A stretch of DNA of 19,078 bases from JBOFSR01 sp051651645 (GTDB taxonomy: Bacteria; Spirochaetota; Spirochaetia; Treponematales; Treponemataceae): positions 1-19,078 of the forward strand of contig JBOFSR010000063.1 in NCBI GenBank assembly GCA_051651645.1. Reading direction: 5' to 3'. The translations under genes and the position numbers were made by a program. The notes under the pieces are model-generated. The model saw only the letters and a list, made by a program, of their open reading frames with translations. It was not told where the DNA came from and did no database searches. Positions 1 through 6,899 of this stretch are shown one piece after another (position 1 is the stretch's first letter; the number at the start of each line of letters is the position of its first letter).

Positions 1-430
1 GATTTTCTTGCTCATTGGGGATTGCCAAAACTTGCTCAAAATACAAGATGACTTCGGCAACGTCCGCTTGAATTCCAAAGAAAAGATCTTTGAATCCTGC
101 AAAATCCTCCAAAGAAATTTGAGTTGGCAGTTGACAGAGAATATTTTTTACCACATATAAATGGCAGGCAATTTCCTCACGGGCAACTTCCAAAAGAGAG
201 GCTTCGATTTCTGCCTCACAAAAATGCAAAACATCAAATGCAATTCGCCTAATTTCAGTTGTTTCAGAGACGACAATTTTGAAAATATTCGCAAGTGCCA
301 TTTTCTCTAAAATTAAGGCATCAAAATAGATTAATTCGCCATTCGTGTGAATGTGGTTGAGTAAAACATAGATTTTTTTTTGATACTCGCTAAGTTTTTG
401 TTCCATGGCATTGGTCTTAGGAAATTTCAT
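1..430 (-). CDS. Hypothetical helical protein, 3' end cut by window edge
   Basis: This is an open frame running off the left edge, at least 135 residues long from the ATG at 406. A second in-frame ATG at 430 overlaps the last codons of threonine synthase. Neither start has a convincing ribosome-binding site, so the 430 start, or coupling to thrC termination, is possible. The visible protein begins MEQKLSEYQKKIYVLLNHIH and continues as an almost purely alpha-helical, acidic and leucine-rich chain. I see no signal peptide, membrane segment or metal motif. I do not recognise the family. Its position immediately downstream of and overlapping thrC on the same strand suggests co-transcription, but nothing links its role to threonine synthesis. 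The missing C-terminus may hold the diagnostic domain. Confidence 0.7.
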   Translation of the reverse strand, partial: MKFPKTNAMEQKLSEYQKKIYVLLNHIHTNGELIYFDALILEKMALANIFKIVVSETTEIRRIAFDVLHFCEAEIEASLLEVAREEIACHLYVVKNILCQLPTQISLEDFAGFKDLFFGIQADVAEVILYFEQVLAIPNEQEN

Positions 431-1724
431 TGAGAATATTAATTAAAGAGTCAATATTTAAATCAATTTTTCGTTCGGGCTTATTTTTCTTAAAAAGAAA
501 CTCAAGGTGCGGCGGCGTTTCAGGCTCCTCACCACAAATAAATTTGATTTTCTCCTTTGAATAAACAGGATGAGTTCGTGAAAATAAAACAACGCTGCCA
601 GAATCTTCATCAATAAAATTTTGTCGTTTTTGCATTGCAGAATAAGCAATTGCAGTTTGATCATCCACAAAGATTTTATGCTTCACAAACATATCTTTCA
701 TTGCTTGCTCGTAATCCGCAGTCTCAACCTTTGCGGGAAAAATCATACCATTCAACACGGCAGGATTTTCAATAAAAACTTCTTCAAGACGCTCTAAATG
801 CGACGGATCTGCAGGGTCTGCAACAGTCCGTTTCTCCAAAGGCACAATCGCATCAGGAATTGAACATTTTCCATTAAGGCTTGCTACAAGGCGATTTGTT
901 GACTGGGTAATAAAGCCATTTACGGGCAAAGAGAACTTCCAGCTATACAGCCCTGCTGTCAATGTGCCGTAATTTCCTGCTGAAAGGGCATAAAAAATAT
1001 CCCCAAAAACTTTTTTCTTTAATCGAGTAAAAGCATAAATAAACAAAAAAGCTTGCGAAATCAAGCGAGCAATATTTGCAGAGTTTGCAAGTGTTAATCC
1101 GTAACGCTTAACTAAATCATGATTTTTGAAAATCTCGCCTGCAAGTTTATGACAATCATCTTTTGTTCCTGCAACTTCAACAGGAAAGATATTTCCGCCA
1201 TTCCAAATAAAATCGCTTTCATCAAGGGCACGCATTGTCCCTTCAGGATAGAGCAAAACCGCTTTCAGGCGTTTTTTATCACGGATTGCCTTTGCAATTG
1301 AAGCACCTGTTTTACCAGCAGTTACCGCAAGAATAGTTGACTGCTTATCCCCCATCAGTAAAATATGTTCGAGGCATGAAGCCATATACGAAATTCCAAA
1401 ATCCTTGTAAGAACCCGTTGGCCCATGAAAAAGCTCCAGCAAATACAAATTGTTTGATAATTGTCGCAGCTCAGGATTAAAGGGAAAGGCTTTGGTTGCA
1501 ATCGCCTCTGAAATGATTGGACTAAACTCATTTTTAATCAGGGCAGAAGTGAGCGCTCCTGCAATTGAGGGAAAACTGGTATTTTCGTCCATGTATAAAA
1601 TCCATTGCCGCAAATCTTCTTCATAGGCTGGTACATACAGCCCACCATCGCGTGGCAAACAATCCAAAATAGCTTGAGAAAAGCTAACTTTATTATCTTT
1701 GTTTCGAGTACTTATAAATTCCAC
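417..1724 (-). CDS. thrC: Threonine synthase (PLP-dependent)
   Basis: It converts O-phosphohomoserine to threonine and phosphate, the last step of threonine synthesis, in the cytoplasm. The product is 435 residues from the GTG at 1724. I chose that start because AGAGGG lies six bases upstream and the protein then opens VEFISTRN, the usual beginning of this family. The frame also extends upstream through an ATG at 1745 and a GTG at 1796, but those add an untypical hydrophobic leader and lack a ribosome-binding site. The motif ELFHGPTGSYKDFG contains the PLP-binding lysine (K107 in this numbering). The phosphate/PLP loops appear as AGKTGAS and SAGNYG, and NSANIARLISQ matches the family's SxNxxR region. 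The family's common SGDTG loop reads AGKTG here, a small departure. It is divergent from lptB and shares its 3' end with the edge-cut hypothetical gene. Confidence 0.9.
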   Translation of the reverse strand: MEFISTRNKDNKVSFSQAILDCLPRDGGLYVPAYEEDLRQWILYMDENTSFPSIAGALTSALIKNEFSPIISEAIATKAFPFNPELRQLSNNLYLLELFHGPTGSYKDFGISYMASCLEHILLMGDKQSTILAVTAGKTGASIAKAIRDKKRLKAVLLYPEGTMRALDESDFIWNGGNIFPVEVAGTKDDCHKLAGEIFKNHDLVKRYGLTLANSANIARLISQAFLFIYAFTRLKKKVFGDIFYALSAGNYGTLTAGLYSWKFSLPVNGFITQSTNRLVASLNGKCSIPDAIVPLEKRTVADPADPSHLERLEEVFIENPAVLNGMIFPAKVETADYEQAMKDMFVKHKIFVDDQTAIAYSAMQKRQNFIDEDSGSVVLFSRTHPVYSKEKIKFICGEEPETPPHLEFLFKKNKPERKIDLNIDSLINILNEIS

Positions 1725-1984
1725 GGCATTCCCTCTTGAATTCATTTTACGAAAAGATAGAAAAAAAAGCAAGATTTTACCAAGAAAATATTGCACCGTA
1801 AATATGCCTGTATTGGTTGCAAGTAAGCAATTTTTGTGCTATTGTTAAAAGGATTGATTAATACATTTTACACAAACGTTAATCGTTCATTCCTTAGAAG
1901 CCATAGATAAAAATTGCACAGATCGCCTTTTTGTAATTTTTTTGTTGCTCTTAATTAATAATTTGGAATAGTTTGAGGAAAATA

Positions 1985-2737
1985 ATGGCAGATGTATCAT
2001 TTGAAGATGAGAAAAATACTTTACGCGTTGCAAGTTTATATAAAAAGTTTGGTAAAAAAGAAGCCGTTCGGGGTGTTGATTTTAGCATGCAAACAGGTGA
2101 GGTATTAGGTTTGCTCGGCCCCAATGGTGCGGGAAAAACTACTTCTTTTTATATGATAGTTGGATTTTATCAGCCAACACAAGGCGAAGTTTTCTACAAT
2201 GATATTTGCATTACCCGCTATCCAATGTTCAAAAGGGCACGACTTGGCATTTCTTATCTTCCCCAAGAAGCCTCTGTTTTTAGAAAAATGACGGTTGAAC
2301 AAAATATTTGGTCAATTCTTGAAACTCGCCGTGATTTAACAAAAAAAGAAAAACGCTACAAGCTTGATAGCCTGATCAATGAATTTGCCATCCATCTTAT
2401 TAGGAAACAGCCGGCCTACACTCTTTCTGGAGGGGAGCGCCGCCGTACCGAAATTGCCCGCTCTCTTGCAATCGAACCAAAATTTTTATTGCTGGATGAG
2501 CCCTTTGCAGGAATTGACCCCATTGCAGTTGCCGATATCAAGGCCATGATTCGCCAGCTTGCCGATAAGGGAATTGGTGTTTTGATTACCGACCATAACG
2601 TGCGCGATACGCTTGAAATAACTACAAGGGCGATTATCATTAGCTCTGGTGAAATTGTTGTACAAGGCAGCAAAGATGATATTTTGAATTCGCCTATTGC
2701 ACGCGATATTTATCTTGGTGAAGAATTTAGCATGTAG
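1985..2737 (+). CDS. lptB: LptB, ATPase of the lipopolysaccharide export ABC transporter
   Basis: This 250-residue cytoplasmic ATPase powers extraction of lipopolysaccharide-like glycolipid from the inner membrane, with LptFG/LptC, toward LptA and LptD. It has all ABC motifs: Walker A GPNGAGKTT (45-53), Q-loop Q94 in the LptB-typical stretch LPQEASVFRKMTVEQN, signature LSGGERRR (147-154), Walker B LLLDEPFAGIDP (D171, E172) and the switch histidine H204 in ITDHNVRDTLE. It also ends in the LptB-like YLGEEF. The ATG at 1985 follows TGAGG with six bases between. A TTG four codons upstream lies inside that ribosome-binding site and is not the start. The next gene downstream is lptD. No lptA, lptC, lptF or lptG is in the window, and no strong promoter is evident in the 1797-1984 intergenic stretch. 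Confidence 0.95.
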   Translation: MADVSFEDEKNTLRVASLYKKFGKKEAVRGVDFSMQTGEVLGLLGPNGAGKTTSFYMIVGFYQPTQGEVFYNDICITRYPMFKRARLGISYLPQEASVFRKMTVEQNIWSILETRRDLTKKEKRYKLDSLINEFAIHLIRKQPAYTLSGGERRRTEIARSLAIEPKFLLLDEPFAGIDPIAVADIKAMIRQLADKGIGVLITDHNVRDTLEITTRAIIISSGEIVVQGSKDDILNSPIARDIYLGEEFSM

Positions 2738-2787
2738 TCGAAAACATCCTTACAAAACGCCAATCTTTTGATTTATCAATTATTTGC

Positions 2788-2815
2788 TAAACAACGATTT
2801 TTTTTCTGCCGATAA
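2788..2815 (+). promoter_or_regulatory. Candidate sigma-28 (FliA-type) promoter before lptD
   Basis: The -10 element GCCGATAA at 2808-2815 is an exact match to the FliA consensus. A TAAA -35 core lies at 2788-2791, giving 16 bases between TAAA and the -10 element, against 15 in the enterobacterial consensus. It sits in the short lptB-lptD gap, 17 bases before the lptD ATG. If used, the transcript leader would be only about 10 bases and would still include the AAAGAG at 2821-2826. The match could be chance, but its position in one of few intergenic gaps argues for a second look. Confidence 0.4.
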
Positions 2816-2832
2816 CAAACAAAGAGAACTAG

Positions 2833-5800
2833 ATGAAATCTTTGTTTAAAATTATACCCTTTTCCCCAAAAAATATACTTTTCCTCATTTTTATAATTCA
2901 GACAGCCCTGTCTTTTGCACAAGAAACAAAGGCTGAAGACATAACAATCGTAACTATCGAACAAGCAGAAAGAACTCATTCACAAAAAGATAGTGCAACC
3001 GATGAATCGATTATAATTTTTTCTGGTGGTGTAAAACTTTCTGTTCAAAAAGATACGACGACAATCAATATTTCTGCACAATCCGTACAATTTAACCGAG
3101 AGCGTCAAACATTATATGCTGAGGGAAACATTACCTTTGAGCAAAAGAGAGGTAATGACGAAGGTGAAGTCCTCACAGCGACGACGCTCCTTTTCAACGT
3201 GGGAACGCTTGACGGTATTTTTGATGCGAGCCGAATTGTCCAAAAAAAAAGTAATGCACTTAATTTATCAGACGGCTCTGTTATGATTATTTTCTCTGAG
3301 CTTTCAGGCAAGGAAGAATCGGGGACGGTTGCATTCAAAAACGCTGATTTAACCTTTTGCGACGTAGAAGATCCGCACTGGAAGATTAAGGCTTCACGGA
3401 TTTGGCTTTTGCCAGGAAATGAATTTGCTTTCTTTAATGCACTCATTTATGTAGGCCCTGTCCCTGTAGCATATTTGCCGTTTTTTTACTATCCAAAGGA
3501 TGAGTTAATTTTTAATCCTGTTTTTGGATCTCGTACGCGTGAGGGATGGTTTGTCCAAACAACAACGTACATTGTTGGTAGAAAAGCTCTCCAACAAGCC
3601 GATGATGACAAGAGTTTGTATAATTTTATTCAGCCAACTCAGCTGATGGAACAAAAACGTGAGGGGCTTTTGCTCCGTAACCTCAACGATCCTGCAAAAA
3701 ATATTCCAAAACACACCGTTAAAATCATTGGGGATTACTACACAGGACTGGGTGCGTTAACTGGCGTTGATACAAACTTTAAGTTTGATTCTGGCGTTAT
3801 AAAAGAGCTTAGTTTCAAGCTGTTTTTGGGATTTAGCCGCAACCTCTATGAAAATTATAATTACAACCCGAACACATTTGCCGCTCGATACATTCCTTAC
3901 AATCCTGAAACGGGAGAAATGGAATGGAATACGTCAAATCTTTTTGGCCTCAAGCTGCCGTTTCGATATTCGGCTAACTTTAAGGTAAATATCAATCACT
4001 CGCTGTTTTCTCTTGCCGTTTCAGTCCCAATTAATTCGGATCCCTATTTTGAGGATGATTTTTTGGATAGATCCGAGTTCATGGACTGGCTAAGCTATGC
4101 TACAAATATTGGCTCAACATCTGGTCTAAGTGATGAATCCTCAAACTCAGGATTTATTGTTTCTGAGTTTTCTTGGACGGTTTCAGGTTCGTTATCGCCC
4201 AATGTTTCTGCGTTAAATCCGTTTATTACCTCACTAAAAATAACCGATTTGGAATCATCAATTTTATTTCGTTCAAAGGACGACACAACCCTTCCCGATT
4301 CACGCAGGCATATTGATCCGTTAAGAAAGTTTTACTTTCCCCATCAAATCACTCCTGCAAAATTTGGGCTGCAAATCGGAGGAACGCTTTTTAGCACAAC
4401 GAAAAATGCCAAAGAAAAAGCTGCAAAAGAAAATGAAGATCCACCGCCTGTGCTTGAAATTCCAAGCGAGCTTGCTTTCTTAAATGGAGAAGAGGAGCCC
4501 TCTGGTCAAACAACAGCGACGCCACCTCGAGCAACTAATAATACTAACGACAAAGGGGTGTATACCGTAGACAATGCAGAATTGTATCCCACAATCAGTT
4601 TTTCTGCTCCTTCAACGCAAACAATGCCAAACTCTGAATACTCACTCACCTATGATATAAAGCCGTCTTTCACCTCAACGCTTTTGCATGAAACTTCAAC
4701 ATGGAAAACGGTAAATGATATTAATTGGTCGCAGTTTGAGTCAACGTATTATCGTGTGTATGGAACCGCCGATCTCAACAGCAATCTTTCAATACGTGGC
4801 GGGTTTATGAACATATCAAATAAGGTAACCTTTGATGGCAACTACCAAATTCACCCTGAGTTATCCGATAGCTACTATACAACCGATACCTCCAGAAATC
4901 AGGTTTTGGAAAGTGACTACAATGCTTTCAAGTTAGACTTAACCAACACGAATGCATTGATGTTTAAGCCCTTTGTTTATACAGAAGCCTTTAAAGACAC
5001 CTCAGTTTCATGGAATACGGGAGTTCGCTTAATTAGAACAAAATTTACAGGCACAGCTGATAATCCAAAATGGGATTATCAATTGCCCGCATGGGATGAG
5101 CGATCATTTTCTGACCATAATGTATCGGTAGACCTTGTATCTCGCCAGTCAAGTTCTTTTTACCAAGGGCTTACGGTACAATCTGACTTACCTCCTCTGG
5201 TAGAAAAATACACTGGGCGATTACGCTTTGGCTTTCCCTATACAGAGCTTTCAATTGATACAGGCGTAGAAAGAGTGAGTGCCGAAGATGCTTCATGGAA
5301 AAAAAATCCGCTTAACCAAACAGCCAGCTTTTCAAAACAACTGTGGAACAGCACCTTAAAATTAAGCCAGTCATTCAAGTATGAGCTTGAAGAAGATTAT
5401 TTTGACAGCTTTTCTGTATCAGCAGAATACGCAGGTTTTAGTCTTGCCTACAGAATGCTCTACACATACGATTATACCTATGAGGCAGGCTGGGTTGCTT
5501 CCACCGATAGAATGTTTATTCCCTACTCATTTTCAGTTCGTTATGCAAGCGGAAACTACGACTTTAAGTGGGGCACAGACAAAGTTCAATTTGGTATATC
5601 GCTGAGTACGGAAGTTACCGCGGATTTAGTTCGCCCAACAAACACAAGTTTTTCCTTTTCCCCCAGTATTTCTTTAAAAATAAAAAATGCCTTAGAGCTT
5701 TCTTTTTCTGCAACATCAGAGAATAAAGTTATTTATAGATATTTTCAAAAATGGGGAAATAGCAGTTTGCAAATTCCTGGAGAAACGAATATGTTTGTAG

Positions 5801-6078
5801 ATCTTTGGAATTCATTTGCTTTTTGGGACGAAAATTTACGTCGCTCTTCAGGCTTCAAAATCAAAAGCTTTACGCTCAAAGCAACGCATGATTTACACGA
5901 CTGGTCATTTTCTGCCGAAGTAAAAATGTCCCCTCGCCTTTTGTATAACTCAGACAGAAAACCGTACTACGACTTTAGCCCCTACTGGTCGATATCCATA
6001 ATATGGAAGCCATTTAGCAGCCTAAAAACAACAATTGTTGATGACTATGGTACGGTAAAGCTTAATCCACAAGAATAG
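2833..6078 (+). CDS. lptD: LptD/OstA-family outer-membrane LPS-assembly protein
   Basis: The product is 1081 residues. A signal peptide (about 1-29, cleavage near SFA/QE) is followed by an OstA/LptA-like periplasmic jelly-roll at about 40-130. Then comes the LptD hallmark segment: CDVEDPHWKIKASR near 176-189, followed by GPVPVAYLPFFYYP. The remainder is aromatic and Ser/Thr-rich with alternating strands, as in a beta-barrel. A hydrophilic Pro/Thr/Glu-rich insertion at about 527-577 is probably a long loop. I see one cysteine in the whole protein (C176). The disulphide pairs that mature enterobacterial LptD therefore cannot form, nor can LptE-assisted disulphide switching. The family inserts glycolipid into the outer leaflet; T. 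pallidum Tp0515 has been discussed as an orthologue. The ATG at 2833 follows AAAGAG. The gene lies 95 bases after lptB, probably in one transcript, possibly with its own promoter. Confidence 0.88.
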   Translation: MKSLFKIIPFSPKNILFLIFIIQTALSFAQETKAEDITIVTIEQAERTHSQKDSATDESIIIFSGGVKLSVQKDTTTINISAQSVQFNRERQTLYAEGNITFEQKRGNDEGEVLTATTLLFNVGTLDGIFDASRIVQKKSNALNLSDGSVMIIFSELSGKEESGTVAFKNADLTFCDVEDPHWKIKASRIWLLPGNEFAFFNALIYVGPVPVAYLPFFYYPKDELIFNPVFGSRTREGWFVQTTTYIVGRKALQQADDDKSLYNFIQPTQLMEQKREGLLLRNLNDPAKNIPKHTVKIIGDYYTGLGALTGVDTNFKFDSGVIKELSFKLFLGFSRNLYENYNYNPNTFAARYIPYNPETGEMEWNTSNLFGLKLPFRYSANFKVNINHSLFSLAVSVPINSDPYFEDDFLDRSEFMDWLSYATNIGSTSGLSDESSNSGFIVSEFSWTVSGSLSPNVSALNPFITSLKITDLESSILFRSKDDTTLPDSRRHIDPLRKFYFPHQITPAKFGLQIGGTLFSTTKNAKEKAAKENEDPPPVLEIPSELAFLNGEEEPSGQTTATPPRATNNTNDKGVYTVDNAELYPTISFSAPSTQTMPNSEYSLTYDIKPSFTSTLLHETSTWKTVNDINWSQFESTYYRVYGTADLNSNLSIRGGFMNISNKVTFDGNYQIHPELSDSYYTTDTSRNQVLESDYNAFKLDLTNTNALMFKPFVYTEAFKDTSVSWNTGVRLIRTKFTGTADNPKWDYQLPAWDERSFSDHNVSVDLVSRQSSSFYQGLTVQSDLPPLVEKYTGRLRFGFPYTELSIDTGVERVSAEDASWKKNPLNQTASFSKQLWNSTLKLSQSFKYELEEDYFDSFSVSAEYAGFSLAYRMLYTYDYTYEAGWVASTDRMFIPYSFSVRYASGNYDFKWGTDKVQFGISLSTEVTADLVRPTNTSFSFSPSISLKIKNALELSFSATSENKVIYRYFQKWGNSSLQIPGETNMFVDLWNSFAFWDENLRRSSGFKIKSFTLKATHDLHDWSFSAEVKMSPRLLYNSDRKPYYDFSPYWSISIIWKPFSSLKTTIVDDYGTVKLNPQE

Positions 6079-6142
6079 AAAAAATGATTGCTGAAAGCGA
6101 TTTTACCAAGCGATCACTTTGCTGTGCAAAACCAAAAAGTGC

Positions 6143-6169
6143 AAAAAAAAGGACTGATAAAATCAGTCC
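6143..6169 (-). terminator. Intrinsic terminator of the tRNA-Glu gene
   Basis: Read on the minus strand, a perfect 8-bp stem (GGACTGAT/ATCAGTCC) with a three-base loop at 6151-6169 is followed at once by eight T residues (6150-6143). It begins three bases beyond the tRNA 3' end. Read on the plus strand, the same hairpin lies downstream of lptD but lacks a following T-run in that direction, so it serves the minus strand. Confidence 0.85.
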
Positions 6170-6172
6170 ACA

Positions 6173-6244
<72 letters not shown>

Positions 6245-6260
6245 ATATAATGCGTGTTCA

Positions 6261-6289
6261 ATAATAATATGTTAAAAAAAAAATGTCAA
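6261..6289 (-). promoter_or_regulatory. Sigma-70 promoter of tRNA-Glu
   Basis: On the minus strand, TTGACA (6289-6284) is followed after exactly 17 bases by TATTAT (6266-6261), five of six bases matching the -10 consensus. The mature tRNA 5' end lies 16 bases beyond the -10 box, which leaves a short leader for RNase P to remove. The spacer contains a run of ten T residues. Confidence 0.8.
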
Positions 6290-6304
6290 GTAAATTTTAT
6301 TTTT

Positions 6305-6751
6305 TTAGAGATTTTTCTTTTCAATTTCTGTAATCATATCGAGGCGTTTTTGATGCCTATCACCCTGAAATACGCCTGCAAGCCACGTGTCAACAATCAT
6401 AAGTGCAAGCCCAGAACCAATAACGCGTGATCCGAGTGCAAGTATATTACTGTCATTATGTTGTCGTGATAACAATGCGGTATACGGCTCTGTGCAGGCA
6501 ACCGCTCTAATTCCATGAATTTTATTTGCACTCAAAGAAATGCCAACACCTGTTCCACAAATCAAAATCCCCCGATCGCATTGCTTTGATACAACGGCTC
6601 GAGCAACTTTTTCCCCATACACAGGATAATCAACAGAATCCTCCGTGTTTGTACCAAAATCTTCAAAATCGACATGGCACTCTTTTAAATGAGAAATTAT
6701 TTTGAGCTTTAACTCATACCCTGCATGATCACACCCAATTGCTATTTTCAT
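6305..6751 (-). CDS. rpiB: Ribose-5-phosphate isomerase B
   Basis: It interconverts ribose 5-phosphate and ribulose 5-phosphate in the pentose phosphate pathway, in the cytoplasm. The 148-residue length is normal for RpiB/LacAB isomerases. It opens MKIAIGCDHAGYELK (family GxDHAG), carries the catalytic-cysteine loop LICGTGVGIS (C65), the catalytic-base histidine region SRQHND (H98) and the phosphate-binding RHQKRLDMI near the C-terminus. The ATG at 6751 has AAAGGAT close upstream. It is preceded by a candidate TTGACA-17-TACTCT promoter and is divergent from the permease gene. Its stop lies 16 bases before the -35 box of the tRNA-Glu promoter. Some family members act on allose or galactose phosphates, but the sequence fits the ribose enzyme. 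Confidence 0.93.
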   Translation of the reverse strand: MKIAIGCDHAGYELKLKIISHLKECHVDFEDFGTNTEDSVDYPVYGEKVARAVVSKQCDRGILICGTGVGISLSANKIHGIRAVACTEPYTALLSRQHNDSNILALGSRVIGSGLALMIVDTWLAGVFQGDRHQKRLDMITEIEKKNL

Positions 6752-6793
6752 ACTATCCTTTTATTCTAAGCTTGAATACAACGTAACCTTTGT

Positions 6794-6822
6794 AGAGTAA
6801 ATCATGTTTTTAGATTTGTCAA
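6794..6822 (-). promoter_or_regulatory. Candidate sigma-70 promoter of rpiB
   Basis: On the minus strand a perfect TTGACA (6822-6817) precedes TACTCT (6799-6794) after 17 bases. The -10 box is weak, with three of six matches. Transcription would begin about 35 bases before the rpiB ATG, leaving room for its AAAGGAT ribosome-binding site. The -35 box overlaps the left arm of the inverted repeat at 6815-6845. Confidence 0.5.
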
Positions 6823-6845
6823 GAATTATAAATTCGCCTGACAAA
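6815..6845. repeat. Nested inverted repeat between rpiB and the permease gene
   Basis: Outer arms TTTGTCA (6815-6821) and TGACAAA (6839-6845) enclose an inner palindrome GAATT-ATA-AATTC (6823-6835). The gaps are unequal (one base on the left, three on the right). The left arm covers most of the rpiB -35 box, so this could be an operator affecting one or both divergent genes. It has no T-run that would make it a convincing terminator. Confidence 0.45.
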
Positions 6846-6864
6846 ATTTTGCAAATCTTTTTCA

Positions 6865-6893
6865 TTGTCAAAGTAGCCGTTGTCGGTTATAAT
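6865..6893 (+). promoter_or_regulatory. Sigma-70 promoter of the permease gene, implying a leaderless mRNA
   Basis: TTGTCA (6865-6870), 17 bases, then a perfect TATAAT (6888-6893). Only six bases separate the -10 box from the GTG start at 6900, so transcription should begin at or within two bases of the start codon. An in-frame stop (TGA, 6894-6896) rules out any earlier start. Confidence 0.7.
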
Positions 6894-6899
6894 TGAGAA

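Noticed and set aside
1725..1796. Upstream in-frame starts for threonine synthase (GTG at 1796, ATG at 1745)
   Set aside because: They add a hydrophobic, family-untypical leader and lack a ribosome-binding site, whereas GTG at 1724 has AGAGGG at six bases and gives the canonical N-terminus.
1973..1984. TTG start four codons upstream of the lptB ATG
   Set aside because: The TTG is part of the TGAGG ribosome-binding site of the ATG at 1985.
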